DNA of 64,000 nt from G963663315 sp965204925 (GCA_965204925.1 OZ242021.1:2542001-2606000); one strand, 5' to 3'. Shown: positions 1 through 8,965, numbered from the stretch's first letter. A program made the numbers and translations. Notes: generated from the letters alone by a model not told the origin.

Positions 1-502
1 TGAAAGAATAACACAGCGCGCCTGCGAATACGGACAGCGTGCCAATCAGATATTCACCGATTCCGGAAAGCGCCGATACTCCGACCAGTGTCAGCAAGCC
101 CGAAAACCCCAATCCCAATCCGGCGGATTTCCGTTTCGTCATGGGTTCGTCGGCAATGAACAGATGAGCCAGAATAAAGGTGCTGATCGGCATAATTCCC
201 ATGCAGATGGCGGTGAGTGAACTGCTTATATGGATTTCTCCCCAACTGATGAGCACAAATGGCAGGCTGTTTCCAATCAGGCCGGTGACGGCATAGAGCA
301 CGATGGCCTGGGGATGTAGCGGAATCCACTCTCTTCTGATTGCCAGAAACGCACAAAAAATCAGGGCGGCAATACCCAGCCGCAAAGCCGTCAGGGTAAA
401 TGGAGGAATGGTTTCAATACCGATTTTGATCAGCAGAAATGAAGCGCTCCAGATCATTGCCAGCAATAGCAAAAAGACGTACTCTGTAATATGATTGTGC
501 AT
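1..502 (-). CDS. EamA/DMT-superfamily permease, 3' end outside the window
   Basis: Reading leftwards from the ATG at 502 gives an open frame to the window edge (about 167 residues). It begins MHNHITEYVFLLLLAMIWSA and contains several hydrophobic helices with the features of the drug/metabolite transporter superfamily: a W-S-x-S-F-L-L-I-K stretch in helix 1 and a P-P-F-x-L-T-A-L-R-L motif at the start of helix 2. These proteins are inner-membrane exporters with about ten helices in two EamA repeats; only the first repeat is visible here. The substrate cannot be predicted. The gene is divergent from the amidohydrolase gene at 570. The family call is fairly firm, and the C-terminal half is not in the window. 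Confidence 0.75.
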   Translation of the reverse strand, partial: MHNHITEYVFLLLLAMIWSASFLLIKIGIETIPPFTLTALRLGIAALIFCAFLAIRREWIPLHPQAIVLYAVTGLIGNSLPFVLISWGEIHISSSLTAICMGIMPISTFILAHLFIADEPMTKRKSAGLGLGFSGLLTLVGVSALSGIGEYLIGTLSVFAGALCYSF

Positions 503-569
503 TGCTGTGCCCGCGCCCTGTTCTGATTTACTGAAAAACCGCTACTGATCGTTCCCTGGAACCTCGAAT

Positions 570-1331
570 ATGCTTTTGGAAAGAGAAAGCCCCCCGTTCG
601 AAATCCTGAATGCCCAAGGCTGCGCTCCGGTACTGATCGCCTGCGATCATGCGTCAAACCTTATCCCGGCATACCTTGGAAATCTGGGTCTGTGCGACGA
701 CCAGCTGGAAACTCATATTGCCTGGGATATTGGCGCAAAACAAGTCGCGGGAGAGTTGGCCGTGTTGTTTGATGCGCCACTGATTGCGGGCGGATTTTCG
801 AGGCTGGTCATTGACCTGAACCGGCATCTCGACGACCCGACCCTCATTGTGGAACAATCCGACCATATTCCCGTGCCGGGCAACCGCAACCTCGGGCATG
901 CGGACAGACAACGGCGTATCCAGTGGCTTTATGATCCGTATCATAAATATTATAACGACATGGTTGGCCACATGATCAGGAAACATCCTTACCTGTTCAT
1001 TATTTCCGTACACAGTTTTACGCCCCGTATGAACGGATTCGACCGTCCCTGGCACTTCGGAGTGCTTCACGAAAAAGAAGATGCCCTCGCCGAACAGCTG
1101 CTGACCGCCTTTGCAAAACTGCCTGACCGTATAATCGGGGACAACGAGCCGTATCACGTCAATCACCCCCGCGGTTATGCCTACGAGGCTCATGCCAAGG
1201 CTTGGGGGGCAAATATGGCGATGCTGGAAATTCGACAGGATTTGATCAGCCGCAGGCAGGATCAGATCGATATTGCCCGGGTGGTATACGAAGTGACCCA
1301 TGGCGCTATTCGTGAGTACCTCAACAGTTAA
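570..1331 (+). CDS. N-formylglutamate amidohydrolase family protein
   Basis: A 253-residue cytosolic protein with the N-formylglutamate amidohydrolase (FGase) fold signature. It has an early CDHASN motif (residues 29-34), an H-x-A-W-D-x-G motif (about 49-55), an R-L-V-x-D-x-N-R motif (about 77-84) and a late H-x-x-R-G-Y region (about 205). Characterised members hydrolyse N-formyl-L-glutamate to formate and glutamate in histidine breakdown. No hut genes are nearby, so the substrate here is inferred only from family. The stand-alone position before aroC suggests a general deformylase or amidase role. The ATG at 570 is the first start in a frame that matches the family's N-terminus. Confidence 0.85.
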   Translation: MLLERESPPFEILNAQGCAPVLIACDHASNLIPAYLGNLGLCDDQLETHIAWDIGAKQVAGELAVLFDAPLIAGGFSRLVIDLNRHLDDPTLIVEQSDHIPVPGNRNLGHADRQRRIQWLYDPYHKYYNDMVGHMIRKHPYLFIISVHSFTPRMNGFDRPWHFGVLHEKEDALAEQLLTAFAKLPDRIIGDNEPYHVNHPRGYAYEAHAKAWGANMAMLEIRQDLISRRQDQIDIARVVYEVTHGAIREYLNS

Positions 1332-1366
1332 AATATGGCGCATGGCCAATCCTCGACCAAGTTGAC

Positions 1367-2446
1367 GTGTCCGGAAACAGCTTCGGAAAATTATTCACCC
1401 TGACCACATTTGGAGAGAGTCATGGTCCTGCGCTCGGCGCTATCGTTGATGGATGCCCACCGGGAGTCACGCTGTCCGCAGAGGATTTGCAAAAGGACCT
1501 GGATCGCAGAAAGCCGGGGAAATCAGGGTTTACAACCCAGAGGAAGGAAAGCGATCGGGTCGAGATATTGTCCGGGGTATTCGAGGGGAAAACGACGGGC
1601 GCGCCGATTGGTCTTTTGATTCATAATGAGGATCAGCGCTCGCGGGACTATGGAAAAATAAAAGATCGTTTCCGCCCGGGCCATGCCGATTTTACCTATA
1701 TGCGCAAATATGGATTACGCGATTATCGCGGCGGCGGACGGGCTTCGGCGCGAGAAACCGCGATGAGGGTCGCCGCCGGAGGCATTGCCAGGAAATATCT
1801 GTCGGAAACCTGCGGCATTGTCGTCAGGGGATGCGTTTATCAGATCGGGAACATACGGGTCGCGCTCAGGGACTGGAACGAGGTAGAGAATAATCCCTTT
1901 TTCGCCGGCGACCCCGACCGGGTTCCCGATCTCGAAAGACTGATCGGTGAAACCCGCAAAGCCGGAGACTCAATCGGGGCCGGAGTCTATGTCGAGGCTT
2001 GCGGGATGCCGGTTGGACTGGGGGAACCGGTCTTCGACAGGCTGGACGCCGATATCGCCAAAGCGATGATCAGTATCAACGCGGCAAAAGGTGTAGAAAT
2101 CGGAGCGGGCTTCAGTGTGATCGGCCAGTATGGTTCCGAACACCGTGATCAGATAACGCCCGATGGCTTCCGGTCGAATCACTCGGGAGGAATGCTGGGA
2201 GGAATTTCCAGTGGGCAGGATATCCGGGTGCGGGTCGCGTTCAAGCCGACGTCCAGTATCCGGATACCCGGACAAACGATCAATGTGGAGAACGAACCGG
2301 TCGACGTCGTCACCACCGGACGCCATGATCCCTGTGTCGGGATACGGGCGGTTCCGATTGCAGAAGCAATGCTGGCGTTAGTATTGATCGATCATCTGCT
2401 GCGAGACCGCGCACAGAACATTCGCCAATTTGTAAACACGATGTAA
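1367..2446 (+). CDS. aroC: chorismate synthase
   Basis: Converts 5-enolpyruvylshikimate-3-phosphate to chorismate, the last step of the shikimate pathway, using reduced FMN. The 359-residue length is typical. The three family signatures are visible: FGESHG near residue 15, R-P-G-H-A-D with the following RDYRGGGRASARET near residue 100-135, and GRHDPCVGIRAVPIAEAM near residue 315-335. The start is GTG at 1367; no upstream in-frame ATG fits, and the downstream sequence matches the usual M-S-G-N-S/T-F-G-K-L-F-x-x-T-T-F-G-E-S start. The stop codon abuts the leuC ATG, so the two genes are probably co-transcribed. Confidence 0.97.
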   Translation: MSGNSFGKLFTLTTFGESHGPALGAIVDGCPPGVTLSAEDLQKDLDRRKPGKSGFTTQRKESDRVEILSGVFEGKTTGAPIGLLIHNEDQRSRDYGKIKDRFRPGHADFTYMRKYGLRDYRGGGRASARETAMRVAAGGIARKYLSETCGIVVRGCVYQIGNIRVALRDWNEVENNPFFAGDPDRVPDLERLIGETRKAGDSIGAGVYVEACGMPVGLGEPVFDRLDADIAKAMISINAAKGVEIGAGFSVIGQYGSEHRDQITPDGFRSNHSGGMLGGISSGQDIRVRVAFKPTSSIRIPGQTINVENEPVDVVTTGRHDPCVGIRAVPIAEAMLALVLIDHLLRDRAQNIRQFVNTM

Positions 2447-3862
2447 ATGGATAATAAAATGACTCCTCGAACTCTGTACGACAAACTTTGGGACCAGCAT
2501 GTGGTGCACGCGCAAGATAGCGGAGCGACATTAATCTATATCGATCGCCACCTCGTTCACGAAGTGACTTCTCCACAAGCATTCGAAGGACTGCGCCTGT
2601 CAGGACGCAAACCCTGGCGCGCCGGTTCCATGATCGCGGTACCCGACCACAATGTGCCGACGACTACCGAAAGCCACGGGGTCGACGATCCGGTTTCCCG
2701 TATCCAGATTGCCACCCTCGACCGGAACTGCCATCATTTCGGCATTACCGAATTTGGCATGTCGGACCCGCGTCAGGGGATCGTACATGTAATCGGCCCC
2801 GAACAGGGAGCAACATTGCCGGGTATGACCATTGTCTGCGGCGATTCCCATACATCGACGCATGGCGCTTTCGGCGCGCTGGCGTTCGGCATCGGCACAT
2901 CGGAGGTTGAACATGTCATGGCAACCCAGTGTCTGATCACGAGAAAATCGAAAAACATGAAAGTGGCGCTGCAAGGGAAATTGCGACAAGGAGTCACCGC
3001 CAAGGACATGGCGCTGGCCGTTATCGGTGAAATCGGCACTGCGGGCGGGACCGGGCATGCCATTGAGTTTACGGGTTCTGCCATCACCGCGCTGACTATG
3101 GAAGGCAGGATGACCGTATGCAATATGGCGATTGAGGCGGGAGCGAGAGCCGGCATGATCGCGGTCGACCGGACAACCATTGATTATCTGGAGGGACGCC
3201 CCTACGCGCCGGTCGGGGAGCTCTGGGACCGGGCCACAGCCGACTGGGTCGATCTGCACAGTGATGAGGGCGCCGCTTTTGACACGGAAGTCCATATTGA
3301 TGCTTCTGCAATCCTTCCCCAGGTGACTTGGGGCACGTCACCCGAGATGGTGGTAAGTATTGATGATTCCGTGCCGGACCCGAATGATGAACCGGATCCG
3401 GTGAAGAGGGAGGGAATGGAAAAAGCGCTCGCATATATGGGGTTGTCCGCTGGATCCCCGATCGTGGAAACAGGCCTCGACCTGGTGTTCATCGGTTCTT
3501 GTACGAACAGCCGTATTGAAGACTTGAGGGAGGCCGCCAGCGTTGTCAACGGACGCAAGGTTGCAAACAGTATCAAACAGGCCCTGGTCGTACCGGGTTC
3601 CGGCCTGATCAAGTCGCAGGCTGAAGCAGAGGGCTTGCACCGGATTTTTATTGATGCCGGTTTTGAATGGAGAAACCCTGGCTGTTCGATGTGTCTGGCC
3701 ATGAACGCCGACCGCCTGAAGCCCGGCGAGCGCTGTGCGTCGACCTCCAACCGAAACTTTGAAGGACGCCAGGGGCAGGGGGGGCGCACCCATCTTGTTT
3801 CACCGGCAATGGCCGCCGCCGCCGCCGTTGCAGGTCACTTCATCGACCCGGCGAGGTTATGA
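2447..3862 (+). CDS. leuC: 3-isopropylmalate dehydratase large subunit
   Basis: Large subunit of isopropylmalate isomerase, an aconitase-type enzyme interconverting 2- and 3-isopropylmalate in leucine synthesis. The 471-residue length fits. The 4Fe-4S cysteine ligands appear in FIGSCTNSRIEDL and in NPGCSMC further on, and the T-L-Y-D-K-L-W-D start is standard. The ATG at 2447 follows the aroC stop with no gap; a second ATG at 2459 gives a start closer to most homologues. The gene overlaps leuD by 4 bases (ATGA). Acts as a heterodimer with LeuD in the cytosol. Confidence 0.97.
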   Translation: MDNKMTPRTLYDKLWDQHVVHAQDSGATLIYIDRHLVHEVTSPQAFEGLRLSGRKPWRAGSMIAVPDHNVPTTTESHGVDDPVSRIQIATLDRNCHHFGITEFGMSDPRQGIVHVIGPEQGATLPGMTIVCGDSHTSTHGAFGALAFGIGTSEVEHVMATQCLITRKSKNMKVALQGKLRQGVTAKDMALAVIGEIGTAGGTGHAIEFTGSAITALTMEGRMTVCNMAIEAGARAGMIAVDRTTIDYLEGRPYAPVGELWDRATADWVDLHSDEGAAFDTEVHIDASAILPQVTWGTSPEMVVSIDDSVPDPNDEPDPVKREGMEKALAYMGLSAGSPIVETGLDLVFIGSCTNSRIEDLREAASVVNGRKVANSIKQALVVPGSGLIKSQAEAEGLHRIFIDAGFEWRNPGCSMCLAMNADRLKPGERCASTSNRNFEGRQGQGGRTHLVSPAMAAAAAVAGHFIDPARL

Positions 3863-4515
3863 GCATGGAAAAATTCACCACCTTGGCCGGAATAGTCATG
3901 CCACTGGACCGTTCCAATGTGGATACGGACGCAATTATTCCAAAGCAGTTCCTGAAATCGATCAAAAGGACCGGGTTCGGCCCCAACCTGTTCGACGAAT
4001 GGCGTTATCTGGATCATGGCGAACCGGGTATGGACAACAGCAAGCGCAAACCCAATCCCGATTTTATCCTCAACTTTCCCCATTACGCGAATGCGCAAAT
4101 TCTGCTCGCCAGAGAAAATTTCGGCTGCGGCTCATCAAGGGAGCATGCCCCCTGGGCTCTGCTCGACTACGGATTCAAATGTATTATTGCTCCGAGCTTT
4201 GCAGACATATTCTTCAATAATTGTTTTAAGAATGGTATACTACCTATTGTTTTTGAAATAGAAAAAATACAAAACTTGTTTGTCCTTGTGGAGAACCAGC
4301 GAGGATTTTCACTGCGCGTCGACCTCCCGAATCAATTTGTTGAGCTACCGGACGGGACAACATTCGGGTTCGGGATTGAGCCTGACCGCAAACATGCCTT
4401 GCTCAATGGCCTTGATGATATTGCGCTGACACTCGAAAAAGCAGATTTGATACGGGAATATGAAAACGGCCGCAGGAAGGATGCGCCCTGGCTGTTTAAC
4501 GAGGAAGCAGGATAA
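3859..4515 (+). CDS. leuD: 3-isopropylmalate dehydratase small subunit
   Basis: Swivel-domain partner of LeuC, 218 residues. It opens with the family pattern L-x-G-I-V-M-P-L-D-R-S-N-V-D-T-D-A-I-I-P-K-Q and contains the substrate-loop motif NFGCGSSREHAPWAL near residue 90. Translation is probably coupled to leuC through the 4-base overlap. leuB, which usually follows leuD in gammaproteobacteria, is absent; the next gene is trpA on the opposite strand, 26 bases away. The leucine pathway is therefore split across loci in this genome. Confidence 0.97.
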   Translation: MSMEKFTTLAGIVMPLDRSNVDTDAIIPKQFLKSIKRTGFGPNLFDEWRYLDHGEPGMDNSKRKPNPDFILNFPHYANAQILLARENFGCGSSREHAPWALLDYGFKCIIAPSFADIFFNNCFKNGILPIVFEIEKIQNLFVLVENQRGFSLRVDLPNQFVELPDGTTFGFGIEPDRKHALLNGLDDIALTLEKADLIREYENGRRKDAPWLFNEEAG

Positions 4516-4541
4516 CCGCAAGCGCCGCGTTGCCTGAGGTC

Positions 4542-5396
4542 TTATCCACAAGCCAACGCCAGATCACGGACCAGTTCATGGACATCCGAGACGATGCGGT
4601 CTCTCGGATGGCCGTTTTCCAGGCCTTTCCTGACTGTCTCCACGAGAGCCGACCCGACCACTGCGGCATCAGCAACCGAAGCCATTTCACGGATTTGATC
4701 GCGGGTTTTAAGACCGAATCCGACTGCTATCGGCAGGGTCGTCCGGGTCCTGATCCGGTTCAGGGCGGATTTGATGTCAGCCAGGGCAGCCGAACGGGTG
4801 CCGGTTATTCCGGCTATCGAAACATGGTAGACAAATCCGGAGCTGTTTCTCAGTATCTTCTTCAATCTGGTCTCATCGCTGGTCGGGGTAGTCAGCCTGA
4901 TCCAGTCCAGTCCGGCAGTCATGCAGGGATGGCATAACTCGTCGTCTTCCTCGGGCGGCAAGTCCACTACAATCAGGCCATCCACCCCTGCGTTGATGGC
5001 GTCGTCGATGAAACGCCGGCTCCCATAGCAATGAACGGGATTGTAATAGCCCATCAATATGATCGGGGTCTCGCCATCCTCCTTGCGAAATTCGGCCACC
5101 ATTCCCAGGGTTTTTACGAGCGTGATACCGTTTGCCAGCGCCCGCAGATTGGCAAGCTGTATGGCTGGTCCGTCCGCCATCGGATCGGAAAACGGCATCC
5201 CCAGTTCAATAAGGTCGGCGCCAGCCGCCGGCAAGCCATTCAGGATCTTGCGGGACGTTTCCAGGTCCGGGTCGCCGGCTGTGATGAACGTCACCAGCCC
5301 GCTACGGCCTTGTGCTTTCAATCCGGCAAATCTTTTACGGATTCGGCCGTCGTTCAGGCCGGTCTGTCTGATGCTAGACGACTGGCTGCCGGTCAT
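4542..5396 (-). CDS. trpA: tryptophan synthase alpha subunit
   Basis: Cleaves indole-3-glycerol phosphate to indole and glyceraldehyde-3-phosphate and passes indole to TrpB through a tunnel. The 284-residue protein has the catalytic Glu in ADLIELGMPFSDPMADGP (which also holds the catalytic Asp), and the phosphate-binding glycines in the AVGFGLKTRDQI stretch. The N-terminus is about 15 residues longer than usual; the ATG is kept because it overlaps the trpB stop by 4 bases (ATGA), which argues for coupling. Converges on leuD. Confidence 0.97.
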   Translation of the reverse strand: MTGSQSSSIRQTGLNDGRIRKRFAGLKAQGRSGLVTFITAGDPDLETSRKILNGLPAAGADLIELGMPFSDPMADGPAIQLANLRALANGITLVKTLGMVAEFRKEDGETPIILMGYYNPVHCYGSRRFIDDAINAGVDGLIVVDLPPEEDDELCHPCMTAGLDWIRLTTPTSDETRLKKILRNSSGFVYHVSIAGITGTRSAALADIKSALNRIRTRTTLPIAVGFGLKTRDQIREMASVADAAVVGSALVETVRKGLENGHPRDRIVSDVHELVRDLALACG

Positions 5397-6634
5397 AAGA
5401 TATCACCGTGTCCAAGCGCTTTGGCCACAGTGAAAACATCCTTGTCTCCGCGCCCGCAAAGGTTCATGACAAGGAGCTGGTTCGTATCCATATGCGGCGC
5501 AATTTTTACCACATGGGCCAAGGCATGGGCAGGTTCAAGCGCCGGAATGATTCCTTCCATTCTGCAACACAGTTGAAATGCGTCCAGCGCTTCCTGATCG
5601 GTAACGGATACGTATTCGACACGACCCATTTCATGCAGCCATGAATGTTCCGGGCCAATGCCGGGATAATCCAGTCCTGCGGAAATCGAGTGGGCATCAT
5701 AAATTTGCCCGTCGTCATTTTGCAACAGATATGTGCGGTTACCATGCAATACGCCGGGTTTCCCGCCGCTCAGCGATGCCGCATGCTTGCCTGTCTCAAT
5801 GCCGAGTCCCGCCGCTTCCACGCCGATAATCGACACCGTATGATCATCAAGAAAAGGATGAAACAATCCAATCGCATTGGAACCTCCTCCAATACAAGCC
5901 AGTATGGTATCCGGCAGACGGCCTTCTGCAGCCAGGATTTGCTGACGCGCCTCCCTGCCAATGACCGCCTGGAAATCCCGAACCATCTCCGGGTAAGGGT
6001 GAGGACCGGCAGCCGTACCAATGATATAAAAGGTTTCCTCCACATTGGCGACCCAATCTCGCAGCGCATCATTCATGGCATCCTTCAGGGTAGCCGTTCC
6101 GCTCGTCACCGGTACGATTTCAGCTCCAAGAAGCTTCATACGAAAAACATTGGGCGCTTGCCGCTTGATATCGGTCTCTCCCATATAGACTACACAGGGC
6201 AGATCGAACAAGGCGCATACGGTCGCCGCCGCAACCCCGTGTTGCCCGGCTCCGGTCTCTGCGATGATACGCCGCTTGCCCATGCGTCTGGCAAGCAATA
6301 TCTGTCCCAGTGTGTTATTGATTTTATGGGCGCCGGTATGGTTCAACTCATCACGTTTGAAGTAAATCCTTGCCCCGCCCAGTTCGGCAGTCAGGCGTTC
6401 GGCGAAATAAAGCGGACTGGGCCTGCCCACATAATCGCGCGCGTAGTAATCCAGTTCCTCCATGAACGCGGGATCGTTTTTATATTTGTTATAAGCGGAC
6501 TCGACTTCCAGAATCAGGGGCATCAGTGTTTCCGCGACGAAGCGGCCGCCAAAAATCCCGAAGCGTCCGCTGTCATCCGGCCCGGCGCGCCAGGACTCCG
6601 GCCGCGACTGCTGTCTGTCGTGTTGCAAGGTCAT
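5393..6634 (-). CDS. trpB: tryptophan synthase beta subunit
   Basis: PLP enzyme that condenses indole with serine to give tryptophan; 413 residues. The PLP lysine lies in NHTGAHKINNT, and the phosphate-binding loop is CIGGGSNAIGLF. The N-terminus carries about 15 extra residues before the family-typical G-x-F-G-x-F-G-G-R-F-V-x-E-T-L-M-P. The gene is first in a trpB-trpA unit. trpF, which normally precedes it, is missing; instead the IS1202-like accessory block begins less than 100 bases upstream, so the promoter region may have been disturbed by that insertion. Confidence 0.97.
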   Translation of the reverse strand: MTLQHDRQQSRPESWRAGPDDSGRFGIFGGRFVAETLMPLILEVESAYNKYKNDPAFMEELDYYARDYVGRPSPLYFAERLTAELGGARIYFKRDELNHTGAHKINNTLGQILLARRMGKRRIIAETGAGQHGVAAATVCALFDLPCVVYMGETDIKRQAPNVFRMKLLGAEIVPVTSGTATLKDAMNDALRDWVANVEETFYIIGTAAGPHPYPEMVRDFQAVIGREARQQILAAEGRLPDTILACIGGGSNAIGLFHPFLDDHTVSIIGVEAAGLGIETGKHAASLSGGKPGVLHGNRTYLLQNDDGQIYDAHSISAGLDYPGIGPEHSWLHEMGRVEYVSVTDQEALDAFQLCCRMEGIIPALEPAHALAHVVKIAPHMDTNQLLVMNLCGRGDKDVFTVAKALGHGDIL

Positions 6635-6696
6635 CTGTGAGACTGAACGAGCGCTCTATATATTGTCGATCATACTCCATCGGGTTCAGTAAACCA

Positions 6697-6712
6697 ATAT
6701 CATAACGATCGC
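6697..6712. repeat. 16-bp direct repeat, left copy (probable target-site duplication)
   Basis: The sequence atatcataacgatcgc occurs here and again, identically, at 12159-12174. The copies sit immediately outside a pair of inverted terminal repeats, so they look like the duplicated target of one insertion. Long duplications are known for IS1202-type elements. Confidence 0.8.
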
Positions 6713-6761
6713 TGTTAGTCCAATTTAGAAATGTCCTCTTTTGTTTTCGAGGAAGGGGCGT

Positions 6762-6860
6762 ATGGCGAGTGGGACGATTACGATGAGTCATCGGGAAACG
6801 GATCGTTTGGGAGTGAGCCGATCTGTGTTGGAGAAACGGCTCTGCCCGCAGCAGGCGACG
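6762..6860 (+). pseudogene. IS1202-type transposase, N-terminal remnant
   Basis: The ATG at 6762 opens MASGTITMSHRETDRLGVSR, then SVLEKRL. This resembles the helix-turn-helix start of IS1202-type ISNCY transposases (pattern I-T-M-S-x-x-E-x-x-R-x-x-V-x-x-x-V-x-x-x-R-L). Similarity stops after about 33 residues. The matching C-terminal tail is found 5.2 kb away at 12018-12152. Not functional. Confidence 0.6.
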
Positions 6861-6935
6861 CCCGGCCAAGTCTACCCGACCGCGCCAACCCGTTCCCGCC
6901 GGACTTCATCGATGCGAGCTTCGATTTTGGAGGTG

Positions 6936-7243
6936 AACTTCTTGGAGTACTGGGAGGTTTGCGCGGACGGCCGGACGCTGCATTTCTCTTGGGTCACGGC
7001 CGGTGGCATCTGGCGACGGTGTTCGCCCACCTGATAATGTTGGCGTTCCTCATTGATCAGGTGCAGCAACGGCGCTGCTCGCTGTTCCGGGCCGCCCGGG
7101 CCAAGGCGGGTAGTTTACCCCGCCTGTGGAGAAAGTTGCGCGGATTGTTCCTGGGGTTCCACATTCCGGACTGGGAAACCTTGTATCAGGGTATCGCGTT
7201 CGGGCGCCGCAAGCCTGATCTGGAGCCCTTCGACACATCCTGA
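6936..7243 (+). pseudogene. DDE transposase remnant with internal deletion and frame change
   Basis: Two pieces of one transposase C-terminus are readable in different frames. The first holds NFLEYWEVCADGRTLHFSWV (6936-6998). The second starts about 6992 with GHGRWHLATVFAHLIMLAFL and runs through a dimension typical of such tails to a stop at 7243. In intact relatives these blocks are separated by a segment carrying the catalytic Glu (pattern R-W-x-I-E-N-E-x-F-N); that segment is missing here, so a deletion plus frame change joined them. Exact IS family not certain. Confidence 0.6.
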
Positions 7244-7440
7244 CCCGGTGCCGTGACCGAGTATGTGACAGGCCGGTTCTTCAGGAAAACCCATGGCCAA
7301 CCGCCGACCCGGCAACCCGCCGGAGGGGTGGCCTTATCCGCATACTCCCGACGCCTGCGTTTGCATCCGAAAATCCCGCCGAATCCACGGGGGGATGTAC
7401 TTGGCGGGAATTGCTGGAATGATATCTTAAGGGAGTCTTT

Positions 7441-8965
7441 TCCAATCGAGAAGTGAGCCTGAAGAGAGAGCATTTACTGGTCTTTATTCAAACGCTTTTC
7501 CAGGCTTGGTACCGGAGGACTGATCTGCTGTTGAAGCTCCTTGGGGCCTCTCCCGCCAGATGCCCCGTATTTGGGGGGCGCGAGTCGCGAACAATCTTTT
7601 CACGGCGCCATGTCATAGCCAGGTCGATGCGCCTTCAGGTGGCGTGATTTCGGGTAGTGTTGAACAGTTTCCTCCGGGCCTGGTTGACCCGAAGAGCCGC
7701 CTCATTATCGCTGATCTCCCTTGAGATTGCATCCAGCCGCTTGAGGGTAATACCCGGCTTGAGGTAGTGCTCTGCGTCCGGGAGGGATCGGAGCTTCTCG
7801 TGGGGGGGCATGACGAGTCCGTAGGGGTAGCGCTTTTTGCGCTTGCCCTTGTTGTCGACCCGCTCCTTGGCGAACAGGCAGGGCCGATGGTAGTTCAGGC
7901 AGGGTGTGAGCGCCCCGAGCAGGAACTCGTTCACCGCCCCCGCGAAGCGCTGGGAGATGTGCTCGTAGCCCAACTGCTTGCGGATGACAGAACCGTTCTT
8001 GCCCTCCACCAAGGCATTGTCGTTGCTCTTGCCGGGACGGCTCCGGGTCTGCTCGATGTGGAGCTTCTCCAGCAGTCTGGCCACCCGTTGGTTGATGTAC
8101 TCGGAGCCGTTGTCGGAATGGAACCCGAGGACCTCGAAGGGGAAGGCCTCAAGGAGTTGCTCCAGCGCCGGCAGCAGGTAGCTCTCGGAGATTTTCTCCA
8201 CGCTGACGGCCACTTGCCACTGGGTCACTTCGTCCACTGCATTGATGTGATACACCCCCTTGATCCCGTCCAGGTCTCCCTGGTGCACCGTGTCGATGCG
8301 CAGGCAGCCTGGCCGACCCTCTGCCCGGGGCTTGCGCCGCTCGCCGATTCGCACCCGCTTCGGCCGGGTCTTCTCGAAGCGTCGTCTGCGCCCCCGGTAG
8401 CAACGGGTCTTGCGCAGGTTGTACAGGCGCCCGTTGGAGATCGTCGCCAGACGCTCATAGGCGGCATCCCCGTCCAGCGCCCAGGCACGCTCGCAGAGCT
8501 TCCGCGTCGCGGGCCCGGACAGATTCCCGTGCAGGGTGTCCATCTTCGCCAGGGCGATCACGTCCGCCTCGGTGTAGCGCCTGGGGAACGGTCTGACCGG
8601 CTTCCCGCGGCGGTCCCGAATCCCACCAGTGTCCCGGTACTGCCGGATCAGTCGGGTCACCTGAGCCCGGGACAGCCCCGTGACCTTCTGCAGGTACGCC
8701 CTGACCGTCCCCCGGTCCGCCCTGCCGAGGGAGGGGTAGCGGAGTGTTCGCAGGCGGCCTTGGACCCGTTCATAGGCCGCCTGTCGGGACTGGGGTTCAA
8801 AGTCGAAAGTGGTGGCGCCGTTCAGGAATGAACGGATCTCTTCCACCGTCTGTGGTCGTTTGTTGTGCAATTTCAAGATCATTCTCCAATGATCCCAAAA
8901 TCGCCACCTTCAGACTCATTTCTCGTTGGAAATACGCCCGACCTTCAGGCTCATTTCTCATTGGA
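7441..8965 (-). mobile_element. rve-type insertion sequence with apparently intact transposase
   Basis: The left terminus (tccaatcgagaagtgagcct..., 7441-7464) is an inverted match to the right terminus at 8943-8965. A second copy of the right terminal motif lies inside it at 8908-8930, 35 bp away. The transposase gene 7635-8882 lies between. Flanking atcttaaggg (7424-7433) and atctaaggg (8969-8977) may be a decayed target duplication, but the match has a one-base gap. Confidence 0.65.
7635..8882 (-). CDS. transposase with integrase (rve) catalytic domain
   Basis: A full-length-looking 415-residue transposase. Residues about 50-105 contain a helix-turn-helix region (SRAQVTRLIRQYRDTGGI). The catalytic core has the DDE triad in RIDTVHQGD (D197), HSDNGSEY (D257) and LVEGKNG (E293). 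The C-terminal region carries the basic segment K-G-K-R-K-K-R-Y typical of the group. No frameshift or stop is visible, so this element may still be active, unlike every other IS in the window. The inferred family is IS481/IS3-like in the broad sense. It lies antisense to the restriction-modification genes. Confidence 0.85.
   Translation of the reverse strand: MILKLHNKRPQTVEEIRSFLNGATTFDFEPQSRQAAYERVQGRLRTLRYPSLGRADRGTVRAYLQKVTGLSRAQVTRLIRQYRDTGGIRDRRGKPVRPFPRRYTEADVIALAKMDTLHGNLSGPATRKLCERAWALDGDAAYERLATISNGRLYNLRKTRCYRGRRRRFEKTRPKRVRIGERRKPRAEGRPGCLRIDTVHQGDLDGIKGVYHINAVDEVTQWQVAVSVEKISESYLLPALEQLLEAFPFEVLGFHSDNGSEYINQRVARLLEKLHIEQTRSRPGKSNDNALVEGKNGSVIRKQLGYEHISQRFAGAVNEFLLGALTPCLNYHRPCLFAKERVDNKGKRKKRYPYGLVMPPHEKLRSLPDAEHYLKPGITLKRLDAISREISDNEAALRVNQARRKLFNTTRNHAT

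Noticed and set aside
5645..6640. 331-codon frame antisense to trpB
   Set aside because: trpB is unambiguous and the opposite frame has no recognisable domain.
7767..8831. Long open frame (354 codons) on the + strand
   Set aside because: It is antisense to the rve-type transposase, which has a clear DDE triad; the + frame shows repetitive L/V/G composition and no family features.
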